A stretch of 64,000 bases of DNA from Symbioplanes lichenis. GTDB taxonomy: Bacteria; Actinomycetota; Actinomycetes; Mycobacteriales; Micromonosporaceae. This document shows, one piece after another, positions 19,103 to 26,046 of this stretch. The DNA is taken from NCBI RefSeq assembly GCF_030709675.1, contig NZ_JAUZQD010000024.1, positions 1-64,000 of the forward strand, written 5' to 3'. The notes below the pieces were generated by a model. The model was not told the DNA's origin and did no database searches. It was given only the letters and a program-made list of their open reading frames with translations. Made by a program: the position numbers and the translations under genes. Positions within the stretch are counted from its first letter, which is position 1. Each line of letters begins with the position of its first letter.

Positions 19103-20388
19103 TGACGCGGATTGTCGGCGTGGACGTGCATGATGTTCGTTTCCCTACGGCGGCGCGCGGGGACGGGTCGGATGCGATCAACCGGGGCGACTACTCGGCG
19201 ACCTACGTCGAGTTGCGGACCGACACGTCGCTGACCGGGGCGGGCTTCACCTTCACGAACGGGCGGGGCAACGAGCTGACCTGCGCGGCCGTGCGGGCGC
19301 TGGCGCATCACGTCGAGGGGCGGACGCTCGAGGAGCTGTGGGCCGACCCGGCGGGGTTTGCGCGTTCGCTCAGTCAGGATGTTCAGTTGCGCTGGCTCGG
19401 CCCTGAGAAAGGCGTCATCCACATGGCGACCGGCGCGCTCGTCAACGCCGTGTGGGACCTGCACGCGAAGTCCGCGGACAAGCCGATGTGGCGTTTCCTG
19501 AGCGAACTGCCCACGGAGAAGCTCGTGGCGAGCATCGACTTCCATCACATCAGCGACGCGCTCACCCCGGCGGACGCGGCGGCGATCCTGGACAAGGGGC
19601 TGGTCGGACAGGACGATCGTCGCGCCGTACTCGCTCGCGAAGGGCTGCCGTCGTACACGACGAGTGTGGGTTGGCTCGGTTATCCCGACGAGAAGGTGCG
19701 CGACCTCGCGCGCGCGGCCCGGGCCGAGGGCTGGCGCGCGGTCAAGATGAAGGTGGGCGGGGAGCCGGCCGCCGATGTGCGCCGCGCGCAGATCATCCGC
19801 GCCGAGATCGGGCCGGACGCGCTGCTCATGATGGACGCCAACCAGGTGTGGGACGTCGGCGAGGCGATCGATCGGATGGCGGAGCTCGCGGTCGCGGACC
19901 CGTACTGGATCGAGGAGCCGACGCACCCCGACGACGTCCTCGGGCACGCCCGGGTCCAGCAGGCGGTCGCGCCGATCCGGGTGGCCACGGGCGAGGTGGC
20001 CGCGAACCGCGTCATCTTCAAGCAACTGCTGCAGGCCGACGCCGTACGTGTGGTGCAGATCGACGCGTGCCGCGTGGGCGGCGTGCCGGAGGTACTCGCG
20101 GAGCTGCTGCTGGCGGCCAAGTACGGCGTCCCGGTGTGCCCGCACGCCGGCGGTGTCGGTTTGTGCGAACTCGTGCAACATCTGTTCGCCTTCGACTACC
20201 TGCGCGTGGGCACGAGCCTCGACGGGCGCATGGTGGAGTACGTGGACCATCTGCACGAACACTTCACCGACCCTGTGCGTACGCGCAACGGCCGTTACGT
20301 GCTGCCCGAGCAGCCCGGTTACAGCGCGACAATGCGGCCCGCGTCGATCGCGGAGTTCCGCTTCCCCGACGGGCCGGTGTGGCGATGA
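19102..20388 (+). CDS. L-fuconate dehydratase-like enzyme (enolase superfamily, FucD group)
   Basis: Mg-dependent dehydration of a sugar acid to a 2-keto-3-deoxy acid. The 428 residues match FucD throughout: VHDVRFPT at the start, the KxK pair in VKMKVGG, metal ligands in MMDANQVW, WIEEPT and VATGE, the catalytic histidine in CPHAGGVGLCE, and DHLHEHF. It stands between uxaC and a fructuronate-reductase-like gene, the place normally taken by D-mannonate dehydratase, so its natural substrate may be a hexonate other than L-fuconate. AGGAGG precedes the ATG. The stop overlaps the next start (ATGA). Confidence 0.88.
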   Translation: MTRIVGVDVHDVRFPTAARGDGSDAINRGDYSATYVELRTDTSLTGAGFTFTNGRGNELTCAAVRALAHHVEGRTLEELWADPAGFARSLSQDVQLRWLGPEKGVIHMATGALVNAVWDLHAKSADKPMWRFLSELPTEKLVASIDFHHISDALTPADAAAILDKGLVGQDDRRAVLAREGLPSYTTSVGWLGYPDEKVRDLARAARAEGWRAVKMKVGGEPAADVRRAQIIRAEIGPDALLMMDANQVWDVGEAIDRMAELAVADPYWIEEPTHPDDVLGHARVQQAVAPIRVATGEVAANRVIFKQLLQADAVRVVQIDACRVGGVPEVLAELLLAAKYGVPVCPHAGGVGLCELVQHLFAFDYLRVGTSLDGRMVEYVDHLHEHFTDPVRTRNGRYVLPEQPGYSATMRPASIAEFRFPDGPVWR

Positions 20389-21944
20389 GCACGGAGAAGT
20401 GGGGTTCCTTGGACGCCAACACCCGCCGCGCCGGCAACCTCGGCCCCCGCCGCCTCGGCTTCGGCGTGCTGGACTCCTTGTCGCCGGCGAGCAAACCGCT
20501 CATCGACGCGCGCGACCTGAGGACCGGAATCGTGCATCTCGGGCCCGGGGCGTTCTTCCGAGCCCACCAGGCCGTCTACACCGAGGAAGCGATAGCGGCA
20601 GCGGGCGGCGACTGGGGCATCACCGTGGTGGCGCCGCACTCGACCGGGGTTGCCGACACCTTGCGCGCGCAGGACGGCCTGTTCAGCGTGACGACGCTGT
20701 CGCCGGGCGCCGCGGGGCATTCTTCTCCCACGTCTCCGCCGTCCTCGTTGTCGCGCTCCTCGGCGTCATCTACCTCGGTTCCTTCCTCCTCGGGTGCCGA
20801 TTCCGGAGGCTCCGGGCTGACGCGAGTTGTCGGTTCGCTCACCGGCGTTCTGCACGCTCCGTCAGCGGGTGACGAAGTGGTCGCGCTGCTCGCAAGCCCC
20901 GGCGTCCGGGTGGTCACGCTGACGATCACCGAGAAGGGGTACGCGCCCACGGCAGCGATGCCCGTACTGCTCGTCCGGGCCCTGGAGGCACGGCGCCGGG
21001 CGGATGCGGGACCGATCACCCTGCTGAGTTGCGACAACCTCCCGTCGAACGGCCGCTGGCTCCGCGGAGTGATCGAAACGCTCAGTGAGCAAGTGCCCGG
21101 ACTGCGCGAATGGGTGGCCGCCTCGGTCGGTTTCCCCGGCTCGATGGTCGACCGCATCGTGCCCGCCACGACCCCGGACACTCTGGCCACGGCGGCTGCG
21201 GCACTCGGGGCCGACGACCTGGCCGCAGTGGCCGGCGAACCGTACCGGCAATGGGTCATCGAGGACGACTTCCCCGGCGGTCGCCCGGCATGGGAACAGG
21301 CGGGCGTGGTGCTGACCGGCGACGCCCAGCCCTGGGAACGCCTCAAGTTGCGAACGCTCAACGGCGTGCACTCCGCGCTGGCGTATCTCGGCGCACTGGC
21401 CGGCTGCGAGACCATCGCGGAGGCGCTGGAGCTGCCGGGCATGCGTACCCTGCTGAAGCGCCTGATCGCCGACGACATCGCCCCGACGCTGGCACCCCCG
21501 GACGGCGTGACGGTGCCGGCCTATGGCGCATCCGTGCTTGAGCGTTTCGCCAACCCCGCGGTCGTTTATCGAACCGTGCAGGTTGCCATGGACGGTTCCC
21601 AGAAGCTGCCCCAGCGCATCCTGCACACGATCGGCGACCGCCGCGCCGCCGGAGCCGACCCCCACTGGGCCCTCCTGGCCGTCGCCGCCTGGATGCGCTT
21701 CGTACAGGGCCGCACCGACGACGGCCGCGACCTGCCCCTCAACGATCCCTTGGCCGATCGGATCCGCGCCCAGCTCGCCGGCGCCTCTCCAGGACCGGAA
21801 GGGATCACCGACGCCCTCCTCCGGATCCACGAGATCTTCCCGCCATCCCTCGCCGAGGACGCCACCGTACGCACCGGAATCACCAAGTGGCTCACCTTCC
21901 TCGACAAGCACGGCGCCGCCGCCACCGTGGCAGGCGCCCAGTGA
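20385..21944 (+). CDS. Mannitol dehydrogenase-family enzyme, probable fructuronate reductase (UxuB-like)
   Basis: NAD-dependent polyol dehydrogenase family, 519 residues. It shows HLGPGAFFRAHQAVYTE in the nucleotide domain and the catalytic pattern K-x4-N-x2-H in KLRTLNGVH of the C-terminal domain. With uxaC next door the likely reaction is D-fructuronate to D-mannonate. A serine-rich stretch of about 33 residues (111-143) interrupts the N-terminal domain between SVTTLSPG and LTRVVGSLTG and is absent from normal members. Start overlaps the previous stop by four bases. Confidence 0.85.
   Translation: MSTEKWGSLDANTRRAGNLGPRRLGFGVLDSLSPASKPLIDARDLRTGIVHLGPGAFFRAHQAVYTEEAIAAAGGDWGITVVAPHSTGVADTLRAQDGLFSVTTLSPGAAGHSSPTSPPSSLSRSSASSTSVPSSSGADSGGSGLTRVVGSLTGVLHAPSAGDEVVALLASPGVRVVTLTITEKGYAPTAAMPVLLVRALEARRRADAGPITLLSCDNLPSNGRWLRGVIETLSEQVPGLREWVAASVGFPGSMVDRIVPATTPDTLATAAAALGADDLAAVAGEPYRQWVIEDDFPGGRPAWEQAGVVLTGDAQPWERLKLRTLNGVHSALAYLGALAGCETIAEALELPGMRTLLKRLIADDIAPTLAPPDGVTVPAYGASVLERFANPAVVYRTVQVAMDGSQKLPQRILHTIGDRRAAGADPHWALLAVAAWMRFVQGRTDDGRDLPLNDPLADRIRAQLAGASPGPEGITDALLRIHEIFPPSLAEDATVRTGITKWLTFLDKHGAAATVAGAQ
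20717..20815 (+). other. Foreign-looking in-frame insertion inside the uxuB-like gene
   Basis: In the gene's frame it encodes Ser/Pro-rich sequence with many T-ending codons. In the frame starting at 20717 nearly all codons end in C or G and encode a membrane-helix-like segment containing VLVVALLGVIYLGSFLLG. Confidence 0.5.
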
Positions 21945-22038
21945 CGACCACCATGGCAGGCGCCCAGTGACCAGTGACCAGTGACCACCACCATGGCAGG
22001 TGCCCAGCGACCACCACCATGGCAGGCGCTCAGTGACC
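21922..22038. repeat. Repeats of the uxuB-like gene's 3' end
   Basis: Four copies of a unit containing TGGCAGGCGCCCAGTGA (some with single changes). The first is the end of the gene and encodes its last residues; the other three follow in the spacer. The rest of the 384-bp gap to 22328 shows only a GGAAGG ribosome site for the next gene. Confidence 0.8.
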
Positions 22039-22328
22039 ACCCCGCCCCCTCATCCGAGCTCCATCCGACCTGCCATCGCGCCGGTGCGGGCCACGACCCG
22101 ACCGTTGCGGGCAACCGGCAACCACACAGGTACGGCCGCCTCCATCAGCTGCCGCCCAACCCTGCCATCGCGGCAAGTGCACCGGCGCCGCTGCTTCTGA
22201 TCGACGCCGTCCGCGAGGCAAGCACGCGGGAGCGCCGCGCGCGAAGCAGGCGCGCGGTGAGGCAGCGTGCCCGCGCTCGACATTCGGGAGGCGTCGAGCC
22301 TTCATCGGACGACGGAAGGTCTGAACGT

Positions 22329-23435
22329 ATGACACGCGTGGCGCTCATCGGGGCGAACGGGCACGGGCAGCATCATCGGCGGGTCATCGCGGGGCTGGGG
22401 GGCGTACACCTGGTGGGTCTGGCGGATCCGCAGCCGGTGGAGGGGGATCCGCAGGGCGCCCGGGTGTTCCGCGATCATCGGGATTTGCTGACGCAGACGC
22501 GGCCCGACGTGGTTGTGATCTGCACGCCGCCGCACACGCACCTGGCGATCGCGGAAGACGTCCTGCGGGCGGGGGCCGACGTTCTGCTGGAGAAGCCACC
22601 GGTACGCACGCTGGCCGAGCACCGTCGCCTGGCGGCCGTGATCGCGGAGACCGGCCGCGCGTGCCAGGTCGGCTTCCAAGCCCTCGGATCACACGCGGCC
22701 GCCCGGCTGTGGGACTTCGTCGCCTCCGACAAGGTCACGAGCATTGCGGCAGTGGCGTCCTGGCAGCGCGACGACGCTTATTACGCCCGGGCGCCATGGG
22801 CCGGTCGGCGGCAGGTCGACGGCCGGCCGGTGATCGACGGCGTGCTGGTCAACCCGCTCGCCCACGCACTCATGCAAGCACTGGAAACCGCGCGCGCCGC
22901 CGGAGCCGGTGAGTGGGCGACGCTGGAGATCGAGCGCTACCGGACGCGTCCCATCGAGGCGGACGACACGGCCTTTGCGCGTTTGACCTATCCGAGCAAT
23001 GTTCGTTTGATCGCAGCAGTCACCCTGGCCGGCGAGGACTTCATCGCCGGCGACATCGTGGTCGACAGCCCGGCCGGGCGGGCCGTGCTGGAGTACCCGA
23101 CCGACCGCCTCACCCTGCCCGCCTCCGACCCCGCCGACCCCTCGGACCGCACCGGACTGCTGGAGAACCTGATCGCGCACCGCACCACGGGCGCGCCCCT
23201 CATCGCGCCGCTGGACCGCACCGCGATCTTCACCGCCGTGTTGCAGACCATCACCGCCCCGGACCTGGCGCCGCCCACCCTTCTCGCGTCGCCGTACGTC
23301 GAGAACCGAGCCGGCACGAGAATCATCACCGGCATCAACGAGCTTCTGCGGCAGGTGGCCGAGACGGGCTCACTCCCCTCGGAGCTGGGCGTCCCCTGGG
23401 CCACACCGGCCGAGGCGCGAACGCCGCCCCGCTGA
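22329..23435 (+). CDS. Gfo/Idh/MocA-family oxidoreductase, second copy
   Basis: 368 residues with the Rossmann start RVALIGANGHGQHHRRV and the EKP motif in DVLLEKPPVRTLAEH; a typical C-terminal domain follows. Only distantly related to the oxidoreductase at 15546, so not a recent duplication. GGAAGG lies upstream of the ATG. Members of this family are often paired with DUF6807 proteins, one of which follows on the opposite strand. Substrate unknown. Confidence 0.85.
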   Translation: MTRVALIGANGHGQHHRRVIAGLGGVHLVGLADPQPVEGDPQGARVFRDHRDLLTQTRPDVVVICTPPHTHLAIAEDVLRAGADVLLEKPPVRTLAEHRRLAAVIAETGRACQVGFQALGSHAAARLWDFVASDKVTSIAAVASWQRDDAYYARAPWAGRRQVDGRPVIDGVLVNPLAHALMQALETARAAGAGEWATLEIERYRTRPIEADDTAFARLTYPSNVRLIAAVTLAGEDFIAGDIVVDSPAGRAVLEYPTDRLTLPASDPADPSDRTGLLENLIAHRTTGAPLIAPLDRTAIFTAVLQTITAPDLAPPTLLASPYVENRAGTRIITGINELLRQVAETGSLPSELGVPWATPAEARTPPR

Positions 23436-23577
23436 ACCCGGCGACACCAGCCGCGAAGACACCAGCCGCCGAGCCCCCGACTCAAGCACCGCCACCAGCT
23501 CCGCGCAGCGACTTAGGCGCGGCCGCTGCCACCCCCGGTCCCCCAGTAGTTCCGCATCCGGCGTGGTGAGCTGCCCG

Positions 23578-23838
23578 CCGAAGCTGGGCGTCGGTCCAGG
23601 ACCGAAGCTGGAAATCGACGCGGGCCAAAGCTGGGAATCGACGCGAGTCAGAGGGGGAAGTCGAAGCGAGCCGAAGCCGGGAGTCGACGCGAGCCAGAGC
23701 TGGAAGTCGACGCGAGCCAGCGCTGAAAGTCAACGCGAGCCAGAGCTGGAAGTCGACGCGAGCCAGCGCTGAAAGTCAACGCGAGCCAGAGGTGGAAGTC
23801 GACGCGAGCCAGAGCTGGCGGTCGACGGGGGCCGGAGC
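23578..23838. repeat. 23-bp tandem repeat array
   Basis: Eleven units of the type GAGCCAGAGCTGGAAGTC followed by GACGC. Units 6-9 alternate two versions, giving a 46-bp higher-order repeat. 23 is not a multiple of three, so it is not coding. It occupies most of the 453-bp spacer 23436-23888. Confidence 0.9.
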
Positions 23839-23888
23839 TGACTGAGCTGCATCGCGCGATCCTGCGCGGCTGGCACTCGGCCCGGACG

Positions 23889-25010
23889 CTAGGCGATGAG
23901 CTTGGCGATGTCGTCGGGCTCGAGGGTGGCGTCGTCGCTGATGAGGACCTTGATCTCGCGTTCGAGGGCGGCGCCGGGCGGGAGGGTCAAGGGCCGGTCG
24001 AAGGCGAGGGCCGCGCAGACGCCCGGGTAGTCGGCGGTGCGGACGAACCAGCGATCGTTGTCGCGCAGGCCCCGGAAGACCAGCGTGTAGGCGTCTCCGG
24101 CGCGCAGGGCCAGCCACGGCTCGGCGCTGCCGTTGACTGCGTGTTCGCCCATGCGGGACTGCGTGAAAGTGAGCGTTTCGCCGGAGACGGGGACGGGGGC
24201 GGCCCGCCAGAAGAAGCCGCCGTAACCCGCGCCGCCCGGGCGACCGTTCGTGGCGGGACTGCCCAAGGTGACCGCTTGCGTAGCCGGGGCGCTCAAGGCG
24301 TACCGCAAAGTCAGCTGCCAGCCGCCCGGCGCGAGGTCAGCGCTGAGCTCGCGGCGCTCGGTGAGGAGGGTCGTTCCGCGCTCGTCCTGCCAGGCGAAGA
24401 CATGCGCGCCGTCGATCGACGTGCCACCGGAGGGAGAAGCGCCGCCGGAGGGAGGAGCGCCGCCGGAGGGGGTAGCGCCGGCTCCGACGCCGGCAGCCGA
24501 CGAAGCAGCAACCCCGCCCGAGGGGGAAGCGCCGACCCCAGCACTGGAAGCCGACGAGGTGGCAGCCTCGCCCGAAGGGAAAGCGCCGACCCCAGCGCCG
24601 GAAGCCGACGAGGTGGCAGCCCCGCCGGATGGAGCAGCGGCGACGGCCCCGGAAGCGGCGACGGTCCCGACGCCGGAAGCGGAAGAAGCGCTGGAAGCTG
24701 ACGACGCGGAGACACCGGCGCCATCGGGCGGAGACGTGACCGGCACGATGCGGCCGTGGTCGTCCAGCCAGGTGTAGCCCTGGTCGCGGACGTAAGTGCG
24801 GCCGCCCCAGAAGTTGATCCCGTTGACGTCCTGCAGCGCGAGCGACGCCCCCAGGTGCCACGGATGGTCCTGGCAGAGCGCATCGGTCACGGTGGTGCCG
24901 CTCAGGGTTGTGACCGGATGGAGGTACGGGCGGGGGCCGAGGCGGATGTCGAGCTGCGGCGCGATGACGTAAGTCGCGACCGGTGTATTACTTACGTCGA
25001 AGGTAGACAA
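23889..25010 (-). CDS. DUF6807 (PmoA-like) protein with a low-complexity insertion
   Basis: The 373 residues carry the DUF6807 hallmarks HPWHLGASLALQDVNGINFW, TYVRDQGYTWLDDHGRI and SPATNGRPGGAGYGGFFWR. These proteins cluster with Gfo/Idh/MocA oxidoreductases in glycoside-use loci; the activity is unproven. Between GRIVPVTSPP and DGAHVFAWQDE lie about 105 residues of Ala/Ser/Gly repeats (units of 18, then 5 residues) that normal members lack. Start is a TTG at 25010; no ATG or GTG fits. GACGTAAGT (24966-24974) and its mirror (24990-24998) form an inverted repeat in the first codons. Confidence 0.8.
   Translation of the reverse strand: MSTFDVSNTPVATYVIAPQLDIRLGPRPYLHPVTTLSGTTVTDALCQDHPWHLGASLALQDVNGINFWGGRTYVRDQGYTWLDDHGRIVPVTSPPDGAGVSASSASSASSASGVGTVAASGAVAAAPSGGAATSSASGAGVGAFPSGEAATSSASSAGVGASPSGGVAASSAAGVGAGATPSGGAPPSGGASPSGGTSIDGAHVFAWQDERGTTLLTERRELSADLAPGGWQLTLRYALSAPATQAVTLGSPATNGRPGGAGYGGFFWRAAPVPVSGETLTFTQSRMGEHAVNGSAEPWLALRAGDAYTLVFRGLRDNDRWFVRTADYPGVCAALAFDRPLTLPPGAALEREIKVLISDDATLEPDDIAKLIA
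24420..24720 (-). repeat. Coding tandem repeats inside the DUF6807 gene
   Basis: Three 54-bp units encoding SGxAxTSSASxAGVGAxP, then several 15-bp units encoding PSGGA. All keep the frame. Confidence 0.85.
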
Positions 25011-25071
25011 GGACCATCCCGCCGAGTCGTCGTACCGAGCGCAGCGCCCGTTCTACCCTGTGCCAGCGCTC

Positions 25072-25155
25072 TCGGAGAACCTCGAGCAAGCGATCTCAGA
25101 ACAGCCTCAGGCAAGCGCTCACAGAACAATCTTGAGCAAGTGTTCCCAGCACAAC
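25072..25155. repeat. About 25-bp degenerate tandem repeat
   Basis: Three to four units with the core CTCGAGCAAGCGATCTCAGA, upstream of the DUF6807 gene. Confidence 0.6.
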
Positions 25156-25200
25156 ATGGACCGGCGCCGATGTGAAGGCGTGAGAACGTGCAGGATGTTT

Positions 25201-25328
25201 GCAGCGCCCAGCCCGGCAGCGCCCAGCCCAGCAGCGCCCAGCCGGGCAGCGCGCAACCCGGCAGCGCCCAGCCCGGCAACGACCAGCCCGGCAACGACCA
25301 ACCCGGCAACGACCAGCCCGGCAACGAA
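25201..25328. repeat. 15-bp tandem repeat array
   Basis: Eight and a half units of GCAGCGCCCAGCCCG and variants, ending just past the stop codon of the acetyltransferase. Together with the previous array it makes up the 323-bp gap 25011-25333. Confidence 0.85.
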
Positions 25329-25333
25329 CGGAA

Positions 25334-25927
25334 TCAACCGGCCGCGCGCCGCTCCCACATCTCGCGGGTCAGCTCGTACTCGACCTCGCCCGCCTCGGAC
25401 CCCGGCAACGGATCCTCCCACTCCGGGAAGAACGTCCGCACCTGCCGCATCCCCAGCGCCTCCATCACCCCGCGCGACCCCGAATTCACCGCCATCGTCT
25501 GCGCGACCACGCGACTCACTCCCGCCGTACCGAAGCCGTGCGTGAGCAATGCCCGGGACGCCTCGGTCGCCAGCCCCCGCCGCCAGTGCCGCCGCGCGAG
25601 CCGGTAGCCCAGCTCCGCCTCCCGGGACACGATGCGCCGCTCCGGACCCGTACCCGCGGTCTGCTCGTGCCAGGCCGGCAGCATCATGAGTCCGACGAAG
25701 TCTCCCGGCTCCGTGAAAGCCGCCCAGAACCCGAGCCCCGCGTCGTCGGCCGCCGCCAGCCGCCGCTCGTGGGCGGCCTTGATCTCGTCCCGTGTACGCG
25801 CCCGGGCGTACAGGTAGCGCAACACTTCCCGGTCGGAGTCCAGCTCCACCTCGCGGTCGAAGTGGCGGTCGGCCAGGGGTTCGAGCACCAGACGCTCGGT
25901 GTGCAGAACAGGCTGAGTGATGGCCAC
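25334..25927 (-). CDS. GNAT-family N-acetyltransferase (RimJ/RimL type)
   Basis: 197 residues beginning TERLVLEPLADRHFD, with the acetyl-CoA-binding pattern RRHWRRGLATEASRALLTHGF. This subgroup acetylates protein N-termini or small amines; the substrate is not predictable. Start at GTG 25927 where homology begins, although the frame is open much further. Confidence 0.85.
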   Translation of the reverse strand: MAITQPVLHTERLVLEPLADRHFDREVELDSDREVLRYLYARARTRDEIKAAHERRLAAADDAGLGFWAAFTEPGDFVGLMMLPAWHEQTAGTGPERRIVSREAELGYRLARRHWRRGLATEASRALLTHGFGTAGVSRVVAQTMAVNSGSRGVMEALGMRQVRTFFPEWEDPLPGSEAGEVEYELTREMWERRAAG

Positions 25928-26003
25928 GCCCCCACGATGCCCCAGCGGGCCGGGCGATGGCGAGCACAATAAAGGCCGGGCAGTGGTGAGTACAAGAAAC
26001 AGC

Positions 26004-26030
26004 GCTGCCCCCGCCGGAAGCGGGGGCAGC
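26004..26030 (-). terminator. Hairpin terminator after the catalase gene
   Basis: GCTGCCCCCGC with its complement, 11-bp stem and 5-base loop, followed on the minus strand by GCTGTTTCTTGT, a T-rich tail. Confidence 0.8.
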
Positions 26031-26046
26031 GAAGGATCCGACAGGC

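Noticed and set aside
23578..23838. 23-bp repeats as a possible CRISPR array
   Set aside because: Units abut with no unique spacers and no cas genes are present; it is a simple tandem repeat.
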